From contig NC_088295.1 of the NCBI RefSeq assembly GCF_032854445.1, positions 92,249,805 to 92,313,804 of the forward strand: a stretch of 64,000 bases of DNA. Reading direction: 5' to 3'. The notes beneath the pieces were generated by a model. It did not search any database, was not told the DNA's origin, and saw only the letters and a list, made by a program, of their open reading frames with translations. The translations under genes were made by a program, and so were the position numbers. Below, piece after piece: positions 1-14,900 of this stretch. Within the stretch, counting starts at the first letter, position 1; each line of letters begins with the position of its first letter. This DNA is from Liolophura sinensis. Lineage: Eukaryota; Mollusca; Polyplacophora; Chitonida; Chitonidae.

Positions 1-2786
1 TCTGAATAAAGGAAGGGATTGATATGGGATAAATGTGGATTTCTGTATAAAGAAGAGGATTGATATGACATGGGTGTGGAATTCTGTATAAAGAAGGGGA
101 ATGATATGGGATAAATGTGGATTTCTGTATAAAGGGGACTGATATGGAATGAATGTGGATTTCTGTATAAAGAAGGGGGCTGATATGGGATGGGTGTGGA
201 TTTCTGTAAAAAGAAGGGGATTGATATGGGATAAATGTGGATTTCTGTATAAAGGGAACTGATATGGGATGGGTGTGGGTTTCTGTATAAAGAAGGGGAT
301 TGATATGGCATGGGTGTGGAATTCTGTATACAGAAGGGGATTGATATGGGATGAATGTGGATTTCTGTATAAAGAAGAGGATTGATATGGGATAAATGTG
401 GATTTCTGTATAAAGAAGGGGACTGATATGGGATGAATGTGGATTTCTGTACAAAGAAGGGGACTTACATGGCATGGATGTGGAATTCTGTAGAAAGGAG
501 GGGACTGATATGGGATAAATGTGGATTTCTGTATAAAGAAGGGGACTGATATGGCATAGATGTGGAATTCTGTATAAAGAAGGAGATTGATATGGGACGA
601 ATGTGGATTTCTGTATAAAGAAGGGGACTGATATGGGATGAATGTGGATTTCTGTACAAAGAAGGGGACTGATATGGGATGGATGTGGATTTCTGTACAA
701 TGAAGGGGATTGATATGGGATAAATGTTGATTTCTGTATAAAGAAGGGAACTGATATGGGATGAATGTGGATTTCTGTATAAAAGAAGCGAATTGATATG
801 GGATAAATGTGGATTTCTGTATAAAGAAGGGGACTGATATGGGATGAATGTGGATTTCTGTACAAAGAAGGGGACTTACATGGCATGGATGTGGAATTCT
901 GTAGAAAGGAGGGGACTGATATGGGATAAATGTGGATTTCTGTATAAAGAAGGGGAATGATATGGCATAGATGTGGAATTCTGTATAAAGAAGGAGATTG
1001 ATATGGGACGAATGTGGATTTCTGTATAAAGAAGGGGACTGATATGGGATGAATGTGGATTTCTGTACAAAGAAGGGGACTTACATGGCATGGATGTGGA
1101 ATTCTGTAGAAAGGAGGGGACTGATATGGGATAAATGTGGATTTCTGTATAAAGAAGGGGACTGATATGGCATAGATGTGGAATTCTGTATAAAGAAGGA
1201 GATTGATATGGGACGAATGTGGATTTCTGTACAAAGAAGGGGACTTACATGGCATGGATGTGGATTTCTGTACAAAGAAGGGGACTGATATGGGATGGAT
1301 GTGGATTTCTGTACAAAGAAGGGGATTGATATGGGATAAATGTGGATTTCTGTATAAAGAAGGGGACTGATATGGGATGAATGTGGATTTCTGTATAAAG
1401 AGGGGATTGATATGGGATAAATGTGGATTTCTGTATAAAGAAGGGGACTGATATGGGATGAATGTGGATTTCTGTATAAAGAAGGGGACTGATATGGAAT
1501 GAATGTGGATTTCTGTACAAAGAAGGGGACTGATATGGGATGGATGTGGATTTCTGTACAAAGAAGGGGACTGATATGGGATGGATGTGGATTTCTGTAC
1601 AAAGAAGGGGACTTACATGGCATGGATGTGGAATTCTGTAGAAAGGAGGGGACTGATATGGGATAAATGTGGATTTCTGTATAAAGAAGGGGACTGATAT
1701 GGCATAGATGTGGAATTCTGTATAAAGAAGGAGATTGATATGGGACGAATGTGGATTTCTGTATAAAGAAGGGGACTGATATGGGATGAATGTGGATTTC
1801 TGTACAAAGAAGGGGACTGATATGGGATGGATGTGGATTTCTGTACAATGAAGGGGATTGATATGGGATAAATGTGGATTTCTGTATAAAGAAGGGGACT
1901 GATATGGGATGAATGTGGATTTCTGTATAAAAGAAGCGGATTGATATGGGATAAATGTGGATTTCTGTATAAAGAAGGGGACTGATATGGGATGAATGTG
2001 GATTTCTGTACAAAGAAGGGGACTTACATGGCATGGATGTGGAATTCTGTAGAAAGGAGGGGACTGATATGGGATAAATGTGGATTTCTGTATAAAGAAG
2101 GGGAATGATATGGCATAGATGTGGAATTCTGTATAAAGAAGGAGATTGATATGGGACGAATGTGGATTTCTGTATAAAGAAGGGGACTGATATGGGATGA
2201 ATGTGGATTTCTGTACAAAGAAGGGGACTTACATGGCATGGATGTGGAATTCTGTAGAAAGGAGGGGACTGATATGGGATAAATGTGGATTTCTGTATAA
2301 AGAAGGGGACTGATATGGCATAGATGTGGAATTCTGTATAAAGAAGGAGATTGATATGGGACGAATGTGGATTTCTGTACAAAGAAGGGGACTTACATGG
2401 CATGAATGTGGATTTCTGTACAAAGAAGGGGACTGATATGGGATGGATGTGGATTTCTGTACAAAGAAGGGGATTGATATGGGATAAATGTGGATTTCTG
2501 TATAAAGAAGGGGACTGATATGGGATGAATGTGGATTTCTGTATAAAGAAGGGAACTGATATGGAATGAATGTGGATTTCTGTACAAAGAAGGGGACTGA
2601 TATGGGATGGATGTGGATTTCCGTACAAAGAAGGGGACTGATATGGGATGGATGTGGATTTCTGTACAAAGAAGGGGACTTACATGGCATGGACGTGGAA
2701 TTCTGTATAAAGGAGAGGATTGATATGGGATAAATGTGGATTTCTGTACAAAGAAGGGGACTGATATAGGATAGAAGTGGACTTAC
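1..2786. repeat. 41-bp minisatellite filling an intron of the mosaic gene, right up to its splice donor
   Basis: About 68 head-to-tail copies of a 41-bp unit fill this stretch (plus-strand core GGGACTGATATGGGAT followed by GAATGTGGATTTCTGTA). It is the intron after the last visible exon of the minus-strand mosaic gene and continues off the left edge. On the gene's strand each unit contains CCCCTTCTTTATACAG, which looks like a 3' splice acceptor. The unit length is not a multiple of three and all three minus frames stay open, giving a spurious 515-residue ORF with a 41-codon period. A higher-order block of 1148 bp (28 x 41) is duplicated: 465-1250 matches 1613-2398. The donor at 2786 sits in a diverged terminal unit. 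Confidence 0.95.
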
Positions 2787-2969
2787 GTATACAGGTGTGG
2801 TTAATGGAGAAAAGATGCCAGACTTCTGTGCCGTCTTCCCCCAGCAGATAGCGTCCGTGCTGACCAAATGACCGGTATAACTCATAGCCTCTGTCACACT
2901 GACAGCTGTAACCTCCTGTTAAGTCCACACAACCCTGGTGACAGTAGCCCTCGTCACACTCATTGATGT
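2787..2969 (-). CDS. calcium-binding EGF domain 2 exon (last exon in window)
   Basis: Phase 1-1 exon, 61 codons (residues about 919-979). It opens with DINECDEGYCHQGC and continues YSCQCDRGYEL. The sixth cysteine (NHTC) follows a long insertion of about 25 residues that includes RYLLGEDGTEVWHLF. The end at TATAC|GTAAGT is supported by phase. The donor lies directly against the 41-bp minisatellite. Confidence 0.88.
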
Positions 2970-5900
2970 CTGAGGACAGAAAGCCAGCATTGTGATACGA
3001 TTAGCATACAAATGGCACAGCTACATCATAACATCTGCAATTAACTGTCCACAGTGTCTCATCACAGTGTAATAAAGCAGCAGATCATTGCCAAATCAAA
3101 TACTTCTTGAGTTTTAGGAGATTGTTTGGATATGTTAATAGATGTCCCACAGGTTTGTCAGTTGTGAATACAGGTAATGACTTACTCAGACAAACATTGG
3201 TTTGGTTCACGTTCTTCCTGTAGCCAGAATAACATGTACACTCAAAGCCACCTGGGCTGTTAATACAGCCTTGCTGACAGCCAGATATCCCAGAGATACA
3301 CTCATTAATGTCTGCCAAAATAAACCACATCACACAATCACAAATACACATCAATTAAAACACTATATCAGTTTCACAGAATCAAAGCAAATGCAATAAT
3401 ATTTATATAATAAATATTATTTCCAACAAAGTTTTGCCTTGAACTTGTCCAAACACAAAAACTGTTGAATATAAGTATGTACATGTATGGAGACTTGTGG
3501 CATGACGCATGATTACCTTCGCAGGTGGGGTAATCATCAACAGCACACCTGTATGGGTTCAGGCCCTTCACAGTGTAACCTGGGTTACACTGAACCTGCA
3601 CAGAGTCCCCTGCTGCATACGTTCTCTCTCTGTTTAGGGTAATACCATTCTCCAGCTCAGGGATGTTACATAGTCTCTCTGTAACACAAGTACACCTCAG
3701 GGTCAAATCAGGTCAAATTGGGGTGAAATTAGGTCACAGTGAGTTCAAATAATATGGTGTCTAAGATTCAACGTCATTTGAATATTCTATACTGGATATA
3801 CCCTATTTTCTCGACATAAACAAATTACAGCTATGTGACATGATGAAAATTTCAAGATCAGCTCTACTGAACACAAAAAACACACATGTACTGTTCTCCA
3901 TGTAAGGCTATGGCACATCATTACAGATTGACAGGAGAGGATAGGCGATGAACTAAGCTTACTTTGACAGGTGGGAGGAGAGCCTGACCAGGTGTTGCCC
4001 TGACCACAGACCAGGCGGGCCAGTCCCACCACTTCATACCCAGCCTCACACCTGATCTCCACCACGGTGCTGAACGTGGTGCCAGAGCCGTACAATATGA
4101 AGTAGCGACCATTAGTGATGGGAGGCAGGACAGGACAACTTGTAGCTGAGGAGAAAAGAATCAAAAACAAATTTACTCAAAGAAACACAGTGTTGGAAAC
4201 AGAACATTTATACAAATAATATTGTCAGATTACAGAAGAAACAACTACTGACAAGATGTATATGTGGCCAGAAATGTCATGTACAGCTGGATACCAGGCA
4301 CCACAGTGATGACAGATAGGTGATGAGATCTGAATCTATCAGGTCATATCTGACCACAAACACGGACTCACCTGTACAGCTGGGAGGAGAGCTCCAGGTA
4401 CCATCACTCTGGCAGGTAATCAGACTTGAGCCTATAAGGTTATATCCAGGAGCGCACTGATATCTCACATTGTTCCCAGAGTAAAGGCCTCCATTAAAGA
4501 TGATAAAACCATTAGTCACAGCCGGAATTTGCCCACAGAACACAGCTGAAATCAAACAAAACTACATCTTTAGTTAAACTGAACATAAACTCAGCCACTA
4601 AGGCTGAATTAATTAATAAAGTAGTATTCCAGAAATGTTCTAAAACTATTGAAAATATCAACACTGCTAATCAACAAAATAAATAGCGAATGATCGTCAG
4701 TACCTAGCCACTCATTTGGTGATGCCATTTTGCCATGTTATAGCTATCTAGAGTTACATCACAAAACCTAGGAGCTTTCCCACACCATCGGTATTAAACA
4801 AGATGTCAATGAGAAAATACAAACAGAAACACCTAATTCCCAACCAAAGAGTATCACTTCTGTCCCGATTTCAAAGGGCTAAGGCTTCTTTTAACCTGGC
4901 GCTTGGTCTGGGCACAAGCATCGTTTTTTAGCAGCCCTGCTTGTCCTCGACTTTGACCAGCATGGTGGCCTAGCTGGTTGTACCATCATCAAGGAATTTA
5001 CTGAACATAGCAGGACCTTCTCATTTATAACAGACTCTTTCGTGCAGATTGCATATTTTCGTAATAAATCTGACTTTCCTACGGAAAAATAAGGCAAAGT
5101 CACAATATTTTCCTTCAAGCAATGACTCTCCCAAGGCAGTTTTCTCAGCCTCAGAAATTACTGCAGTCTCCTGCCCAACATGTACGCATTGTTACACGGG
5201 GCAGCCGTTCTCTCAGTTCCCTGCTTATACAAGTTTTGGTCCAAAATGCATCAGTTTAACACTTAAATTAAGAGCAAAATCCAATTTATTGCATTAATAT
5301 CTGTTTACCCACTATAAGAAACCACACTGACAATCGAGAGCTTATGTTTATAAGGGCTTCTACAACGTGGCTACTCGGGGTAAATTGTCCGTCAATACCA
5401 TATCCTCAATACTGAACTTCGTCTTCTCAGCTTTCAAAACTTAATAGAAATTTTTACTTATTTTTCTGTGATAATTGTGTCCTATATCCCTTTTTCTATG
5501 TATAAATAGTGGCAGACTTTATGTTCATTTTAAATTAAAATGAATAGAAAGGTCCATGACTTCATTACAGGCTAATCAATCATGGTCACTTATGAAAACC
5601 AGAAGTAGACTGAAAAATGGACATCAACTTACGGGCACACTCTGGAAAGGGAGTCAAGTCCCAGGTGCCTCCCAGAAGACAGGTGACGGTCACACTGGGC
5701 TGACCACGGTACTTTGCCTCTGTGAACACTGAGCCAGAAGAGCACTGCACTGTAATCACCACACCAAACCCAGCACCACCATTAGCAGGGGAGACCTGGA
5801 TGTTCTTAGATCCTGTATCTATCTGGGGACAATCTGTAAACCAAGTCAAAATTAATGGTCAATACTTCTTTAAGAGCATAAAACACACCTATTATCAGTG

Positions 5901-8900
5901 TATGCAATGTGGCATTTCCCAGCAGGACTTCACATACATTTTATCAGCACAGTTTCCAGCAGGATCGTTATATGCAGTTAATCAGCACAGTCTCCAGCTA
6001 GTTCTTTATACACACTTTATCAGAGCAGTTTCCAGCAGTTTCTTCACACACGTTTTATCAGAGCAATTTCCAGCAGGTTATTTGTACACAGTTAATCAGA
6101 CCAGTTTCCAGCAGGTTCTTTATACACACTTTATAAGAGCAGTTCCAGCAGGTTCTTCATATACAGTTTATCACACCAGTTTCCAGTAGATTCTTTACAT
6201 ACAGTTTAGCATAGCAGTTTCTAGCAGGTTCTTTATATACAGTTCATCAGAACAGTTTCCAGCTGAATTTTCATCATATTGGACATTAAACAATTGTTAC
6301 ATCTGTCTGATTTCCTGAATTAGGTCAGTACACCTCGTCCAACTTACCTGAGGAGAACCTGGCACTGAAGCCGACCCCGTTTCCCACGGCCCCTGTGATC
6401 ATCCTGACATAGAACTGCCCCTGCTGTCCTGTCTGTGTGGTGAGGGCAGAACTAGGGAGGACCTGACCTGTGAACCCTAGCCCTGGGTGCTGAGCCTGTC
6501 CACGGTCACTAACACCACGGAACACCTGTGCAAACCACAAAATGATAACATAACACCTGGTGTGGTCAGTTATAATTCATGTGTATCTGGGTGAAGTATT
6601 GCCTCAGATATGCATGAAAAGAAGAAAGAACAATCATTCATGTATGTCCATAAAGAGACAAAAATTGACAAGTTAACATCAGACCATTAACTTACCTGCA
6701 CAAAATCCTTGTCAGTTTCCATGTCAAAAGGGCTGATGAACTGCATCTTGAGTGGGCGTGGCAAGGGGTTGCTGATGTGCCAGGTACAGATGGTCTGACT
6801 AGGATAGGGGCGGCTGCTGTAACCTGGGCTTGCAATGACTCCAGACTCTTGATACAACACCATGTTACAACCTGCAATCATAGAGGTCAGTATGTAAATG
6901 GATTGTCATGATATGGACACAATCCAAAAGACTTGTACTACTGGTTTAAACACAACTAGATCACTCCAGGAACTCCCACAAATTAGTATCAGCAGTTCAT
7001 TAACACATATAAAAGGGTCAAAAGCTGAACGTTTAAGTACATGTGTACATGTATCTCTGCTCAAATCAAACTCAGAATAGGCAATGTAAGACGCATGTTT
7101 GACACGCCTAATACTGAGGAATAATTTTTCAAAGAAAATGAACATGTATTATTCAAACCTTGTCTGTAGGATAAGAGAAATCCTCTTCCTGCGGTGACTG
7201 TTTCCGTGCGAATGTGAACAAGGATGATTCGTGAGGTGGAGATAACTGTCTGTTTCAGAGATGCAGCTGTAAACCGAGCGAGCAGTGGGTCCCTTGCCGA
7301 ATCTCCGTCATAGATCATCACATAATCCTGGGGACCTACATCATTGTCCAACAGCTGATGGGGAAAACAGAAAAATTATTTACTCTGTACACTCTACTCA
7401 CAAAGAAATGCCACAGCTGGGAACACTACATGTGCGTATGGAATACCATATGAATGCTTCCGGATATGTGAAAATAACAACTAAATACTACACAATCAAA
7501 CCATGACAGCTAAGTTTTGTGCTTAATGATGTGTCAAGGTAAAAAAACATGAACACGTATGACATTAGGTTGAATATAAGGAAATGTTTTTCTTTGCATC
7601 TATACAGAGACAGATTGGTGCCAATTCACCTGACAGAGCCATGCATGTATGACAGTAGTGTAAAGTTACAAAGGGGGCTTGCCTCCACAGAGATGACAAA
7701 TTCAGACTCTGCCTCAATGGTATAGATGACCCAAAGGCCACCTGGTAACTGTATGGGGTAGAAAGGGGTGCCGACTTGACGACTCGTGGACACAGCCACT
7801 AATGCCCCTCCGGAGTTAGGTAGCTGAGACAAAGCTGCAATTGTAAAGTTACAGGTAACTGAGAATAATACTTGAATATAGCAATATGTTAAGTATTCAT
7901 TCCTGAGAACCCAAGAACTGACTCATTTGAAGTCATTTACAGCCGATCATTTAACGCCATCTCTATACTCACACATGAATGTATAACTGTTTCTTGAGAG
8001 ATGGTCATGAGATGGACAGAGTAATAACATCACATATGGCCACTTGATTTCTATGCATCTGTATACACTTGCTTGTTACTGGCACCATCATGGGCCATAT
8101 TTGCCACTAATTTGCCACTATTTCACAATTCCAGTCATTCACTGTTTAACACGTGCTTTTGCTCTATACAGAAGGGTTTGTTTTATGCAGGGGTAACATT
8201 TTAACTGTTGTGTACTAAAACAGATGTAACCTTTATTCTATGGATACTAAGTTATATATGTCTGGAATAAAGGCATTGTTATTATAATATTATTATTATT
8301 TATGGTTTATGGTATGTGTAAATGTATCAGGAGTTAGATATGCCCATGTGTACATATATGCGTCATTTGACAAGGGCAGAGGGACAAGACTTACGCTCAT
8401 CCCCAATCTGGCCGGGGCACCGCTTGACATATACATCATAACTGATGTCCTCAATGGGCATGGTGAGTTGGTCTGCCAGAGTGCAGCGTCTGCTGGAAGG
8501 CTGGTACGTGAACAGTGCACAGGCCTGGTTCAGACACAGTGACTCACAGTAAGACACCCCCTGAGTGGTATCGAGGGACAGGGTCTGCTGTACACCACGA
8601 GGGAAGTTAGAGGCTTTGTGGCCAGCCAGCTTCATCATACCACAGGTGAAGCCTGGAGAACCACATACACATAGTTCACATTAAAAAAAAAATAGTCCAA
8701 AAATAAAAGGCCAAGTGTACGTAGGTATTATGTGAAACTTACTGATAGTCATACAAAGATATGCATATATTACTCTGCTTTGGATCTATTAGCAGGACTG
8801 TAAACTTGCTGATATATGAATTACCCACTGCAACTGACAGACTAAAGTAAGAGACATTAGGGCAGGTATTTTTTTTACACAAAGTGTCCACAAAGTCTTC

Positions 8901-11900
8901 AACATAAACTGTGAGTTAAATAAAAAGACAGCACATATTTCAGTAAAACCCATTCACCATAAGTATGGCTGATCTAACTCATTAGCTTACTTGTTGACCA
9001 GGTGGCCGAAAAACCTGGAGCAGAAACAGACTCGTCAGTTTTAAAACGAATGATCATGAGGTTGTTAGAACTGACAAATGTCTGTGATGTGTCCACATTC
9101 CTGCCAGACAGGAGGGCTAAGCGTGAGGTCGTGGACAAAGTTTGGCCCCCCACACGAATCTCCACCACATCCACATCTTCCTCTGTGTTGAAGCTGGAGA
9201 ACTGAAACAAGTCATTGACCTGTCAGCACAGAAACAGAAACCTGGTCCTATGTTTGTGAATGATGTTATATGACAGATAAACTGTCTGACTACTCCACAG
9301 CTTTCTCACCTAGTAAGGCAATAAGCCAGCATGCAAGACTCCAAGCTATATGAGAGAAGGTACCTTGAGTTCTATCCTGGATCCCACCGGTCCCACCAGA
9401 GTCCACTGACAGGTTCTGCTGTTGTCATACTGGTTAGGGAATTTGGGAGACTCTATGTCCACACCTGTGTCCTCCACTACATAGCTACAGTCCTGACCAC
9501 CTGTCAAATACACATAGTTAGGGTAACACAATCCCAGCACACAGGCAATCAGTCTAACACTGTAACACTCTGACTTAAAATACAGGTTCTGGAGCCCTAT
9601 TTTATTATTTAGCATTGTCTGAATAAAATAATTTAGCCAATAAATAAGTGAAAGGATGGCGTTTTTATCCAAGTCCAGCGATATGAACGATTATTTACAT
9701 TGCAGGTATTTTTTCTTAAAGCACTAAGGGTTCACCATGCATTAGCATCACTCTAACTACGTAATATGATTTATTTATTCATTCAAAATCATTAATGTTT
9801 CCAGCTGTAGCCTCCTAAATAATACTATTTCACAGATACGACAGCATTCAATATTATGGGTTGAAGAAACGAGGAAAAGCTTGAAAAAAGCCAACAAACT
9901 GTGACAGGTCACTGATGAACATCTTGACATAAAGCAAACACGAATGAAACTGTAACCGACTCAGTAGCTAATCTATTTATCTATTTGTTCTCCTCCTAAG
10001 GTACTTAGGCCTACTTACAGTTTGCTTCATCAGAACCATCTCCACAATTATCAACTCCATTACACACATCATCTGTAGAAATGCAGCGACCTGACAGAAC
10101 ACACTGGAAATTGCCTGTAATAAAAATAAAATATTAAACACAGTAATACATGACAATTAACAACAACGCAGCAAGCTATCATTGTACATAAGCATATCAG
10201 AACAGCTTAAACAGTAATTAACATTTCCTGTAATTGTAAGGTAATGTTCATGTACGTGCCCACTACTAATTACTCAGCACAAAAACAAAAGAAACTACAT
10301 GTATATCCTGCAGCTTACATTTATTCATTTTGATCGACTCAGTATGCTATGATACTTTAAAATTCTGACATTCATACAAATTAAGTGTTATAACACAAGT
10401 TATATCACAAGCGGCAGAAACGGGAGGAGGTGTGTATGTGGGGTGGGGGGGGGGGGGCTGAAATTAAAGTGAGGGAGCTGACCCACCTCCACCCCCCATA
10501 AAAATGTTGTTTTTTTTTTCTACAGGCCAAATGATCGGCTGCGAGGTTTGAATTCTAATTCTAACTAATTTCAGCAAGCAAATTCAAAATGGTACATATG
10601 TTCATGTCAGACATTGGTACAGGCATACGGATAGTGAGATCTGGGATCCGAATAATACTGCCCTGTCTGCGAGATCGAGTTTCCATGGGAACATATGGCA
10701 TATAGACGAACACGATTATCATTTAATTTGGATACTTTCCATTTCAGTTCAAAGGGACAACTGTTCACATACAGACATATTTTAAACGTTGTAACTTATT
10801 ATATTTACCTTGTGGACACGCCGAAATTTCACAGGCATACGGTTTTGGAAGGGAGCACTGGTCGAAGTACCAGAGAGTGCGAGATGTCGTCCACTCCGCG
10901 TACACGCACTCGCCGGCCGTCACATCCGGGTTACCGTAACCCCAATGACCGAAGTAGGCCATTTCCGGCCTTCCGTCACTCCATTGCCCATCCACCGAGC
11001 TGCCCGTGACAGGCGCGAAGCCCCGTCTGTTATATCCTAGAAAGATAAAAATATTACTGTAGCACCTTTCAATTAGAAATCGTAATCAGTTGTTCGTGTT
11101 TCAACAACAATTACGGACTGTCCTTCCCTTGTTTTTCTTTTTTGGTTAAATTAATTGGTACCCGTACTGCAACGATGATCCATAATTTTTCATGGCTATA
11201 TTGGTTAGCTGTGCATTAACTCTAGCCAGAAGTACACTTAAATAGTGGATACGCCAGTAGAATACCGTATTGATACAATGTAGCTAAAACCCTCAGACTT
11301 TCACTTTTAACTCTATACGTTATATATAGGCGTAGGCCTAATAGGCCTATAACATCAAGCTTTTTTCTACTCATAAGGTTAATTCCACAGACGCGATCCA
11401 TATATTTCATACAATGCCCTGTGTTAATTCAGAGCTCAACTTTATTAAAAGTTGTTGATGTTGATTACTTTCAAGTTTCTGTATATATGTACTCTACCGG
11501 TATGTGTCTCTGGACCTGTTCATAAGGGACATATCTGCTTTAAGCTCACGCTCAAAAGGTTTTCACTAATAGGCCTACGAAGGCGTGGTCAGTTAATTTC
11601 ACAGGTGGAAGAAACCCGCGTGTATTCCACCGACCTCACCATAAGCTCCTTATGAACCTTCCCACTAGTCGCATTACATGTAGGAACATATGCCTATCTT
11701 CTTAATGATATACACATTTACATGTCACACGAGGGGAAGCTCGCCATTATCATTTAATGTAATGTGACAGTTTGTCTTCAGCAAATGTTAGACTGCAAAC
11801 GGCCCTAGAGCGCTGCGTTGTTGACCACGTATTGTCTCCAGAACAGAGCAGATAACAACGGTCTAGATACTGGACTATATTACAAGTGAGATTAGGGGAT

Positions 11901-14900
11901 CCACTAATGCTCTTTCCCTTTGGATTGAGCCCGCACCACGATCGTGTCCTAACCTCCCCACCACATCCCAAACTGACGTGACATCTTATCACCTGAGATG
12001 GCATGTATACATAGTTTTCCTGCAGCTAGTTTGGGTCAGGATGAAGAATTAAACTGATTATCCTGTACATGTACTAAAAAATATAATTACCAATCCAGAA
12101 TTGCCTGATGGAGGCGGTTGCGGCCAGTCCTCCGATGTAGTTATTCTGTCCGTACGGTGCAGGCTCCACCAGCTTCCCGCCATTGCTAAACACAAACACA
12201 TATAACAGATGTTAGGTGCTAATAAGATCTGTGTCATTATGAGCATCAGAATCATCTCTAACCCTGTCAACCGAAGAAGAACATTACAGATTCATAATAC
12301 CAGTTTAGAAGTAGATATATTTCCCGACAGAGCCATTAAAACCACCTCACACAGAAAAATATCGATGTGATATATAAGGATTGTACCATGTATAACCTAC
12401 GGTCATTCAGTCCAGTCATATACACTCCGTGTAGGCAATGATATCAGGCAGAACATTTCAACATTCCAGGTATATCCAGTCAGAATACACTATAGTCTGG
12501 TAAAATACGAAATACATGTACATGAACAGTGCAGTTGTCATAATCACATGCTGATTGACGGTGTACGGCTGAGAAGTATGTGGATATATTGATACTCAAA
12601 CTCATGAAAAGCTTTCTACCCCTATATATGATATAACTAGTATAATACAAGTACTTCCAGGAACCGATGTGGCAGTATTTCACACTACGATTGCCTCCAG
12701 AAACCGGTTTTGCAGTATTTAACACTTCCAGGAACCAGTTTTGCAGTATTTAATGACCAGGTTGGCTCCAGGAACCAGTTTTGCAGTATTAAACACTTCC
12801 AGGAAACACTTTTGCAGCATTTAACATGACCAGGTTGGCTCAGGAACAAGTTTTGTAGTATTTAACACTATCAGTTTGGCTCAAGGGACCAGATTTGCAG
12901 TATTTAACACTTCCATGAACCGGTTTTGCAGTATTTAACATCACCAGATTTGCTCCAGAAACACGTCTTGCAGTACTTAACACTACTAAAGTCTGCATGT
13001 GCTGTTATGTTTGAGCAACTTTATTGACATTAAAGTTAAGAATTGCATGTTGGCCTACACACTGACACTATAATATTAACGCTAGTTTTTTACATGAAGA
13101 AGTTGTGAACAGCCATTAAGCCTGCCATATAAATAATGTTGAAACTGGAATCTGTTTCTAGCTGAGGATACAATGGCGTTAACCAGCGATAAGCCGTCCG
13201 TGCATTACGGAAATCAATGCAATCTCATCAAGGTGACATGTTCGTGGCTGATCGAGCAGCCGCTAATTTGACGTAATTTGTGATGGAAAGGCTGTGTAGA
13301 ATAACCACAGTGACGGCTTCGATCCAATGGTCAAGACAGACAACAATATTGGGCATGAACCATAACATGATTCTAGTAACAATGGATGCTCCTAAACAGA
13401 CGTGTGTGTGACGGCAGTCGTCCTTCTTTGGGACCATCATGTGTGTGAGCCACTGTGGACGATCACATCAGCTGTGCCCAGATTCCTGTCTGTCAACGAT
13501 CTTGTTCTCCGGGTCAATGAGGCTGTCACAGACAAAGCCATCGTCTTAGAACGTTATACGCTCTCATTACCAACCATACTGCCACCCGTATAATCTTGAT
13601 GCACCAAACGTGTTTATACAACCACATGCACAACTAACATTTGGTCGCTATATTGATTTATGAGTAGATGCCGGTTGGTCTTCAAGAGGAGCGAGTCGAG
13701 GGACAGTTGTATAACGCCTTGACGGCTTCACATAAGACACAGTGATGTCAGATATTCAATAACTGAAGGAGGCTTGTAGCGGACATGCACCTAGAGAGTG
13801 CAATATGGCTGTGGTGATATCGACTGATGTTGGCGGTCCGTGTAAATGGACTGCTGATGTAGACTGATAACAAGTTTATCAATGGAAGTGGGCCCTCCAA
13901 CACATTCTTCTACACACGTACAAGCGACATATGCAAACATAGACTGTCCGTCAGTATAAGTAATCATAGGTATCTTGTAATCAGCTTGTCGCGTGTTCTA
14001 ATCCACCTCTAGTTGTTTCAGCAGCGGTTTTAAGTCAAGAGGTTTGTCAGGTACCTGGCGAAGGTCGGTAGTTTACCTCTCAAGAGGTTTGTCAGGTACC
14101 TGGCGAAGGTCGGTAGTTTACCTCTCAAGAGGTTTGTCAGGTACCTGGCGAAGGTCTATAGTTTACCTCTCAAGAGGTTTGTCAGGTACCTGGCGAAGGT
14201 CGGTAGTTTACCTCTCAAGAGGTTTGTCCGGTACCTTGCGTAGGTCTATAGTTTACCTCTCAAGAGGTTTGTCAGGTATCAACGTGGCGAAGGTCGATAG
14301 TTTACCTCTCAAGAGGTTTCTCAGGTACCTGGTGAAGGTCGGTAGTTTACCTCTCAAGAGGTTTGTCAGGCATCAACGTGGCGAAGGTCGGTAGTTTACC
14401 TCTCAAGAGGTTTGTCAGGTATCAACGTGGCGAAGGTCGGAAGTTTATCTCCGGCACTCCCGTTTCCTTCACCCATAAACCTGGCCGCAGTCATATATGT
14501 GAACAATTCTTCAGCACGTCGTTAGACAACAATCAACACACAATGTAAGCAGACTAAATTGTAATGGAGATTGCCTGTTCTTACCGATAACATGTGGTGT
14601 TGGCCACCTCCCAGGGGACGGATTCACTGATTACGAGGAAACATTTCCCGCTAGGGTGTTTGTACCAGCCTGTAGGGACACAAATTCACAACATTACAAC
14701 TCATCACCCATGACATTTTTACAGCAATATATTGCATTTCCTTTGAACATGAAATTCAGAAACGAAGAAAAACAATAAGTTGTACACCAACAGATTAATA
14801 TTTCTTGTCTTTTAATAACTCGCAGAAGATAATTCCATAAAATGGTGCTCTCTACATTGAAATCATACAAAGAAGAGGGAAACATCATCACATTACATTT

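Noticed and set aside
1081-2628. A 515-codon minus-strand ORF of repeating SPLLCTEIHIHP-like peptides
   Set aside because: It is the three-frame translation of the 41-bp minisatellite inside an intron; it has no start context or splice logic and merely reflects the absence of stops in the unit.
10441-10458. Poly-G tract in the intron between the lectin and LDLa exons
   Set aside because: A short homopolymer with an uncertain length; no reason to assign a function.
14040-14445. Whether the 45-bp lectin-intron array copies the adjacent donor
   Set aside because: The unit has GAGAG|GTAAAC on the gene's strand, but the exon end is CATGTTATCG|GTAAGA; beyond GTAA there is no similarity, and 140 bp separate them.
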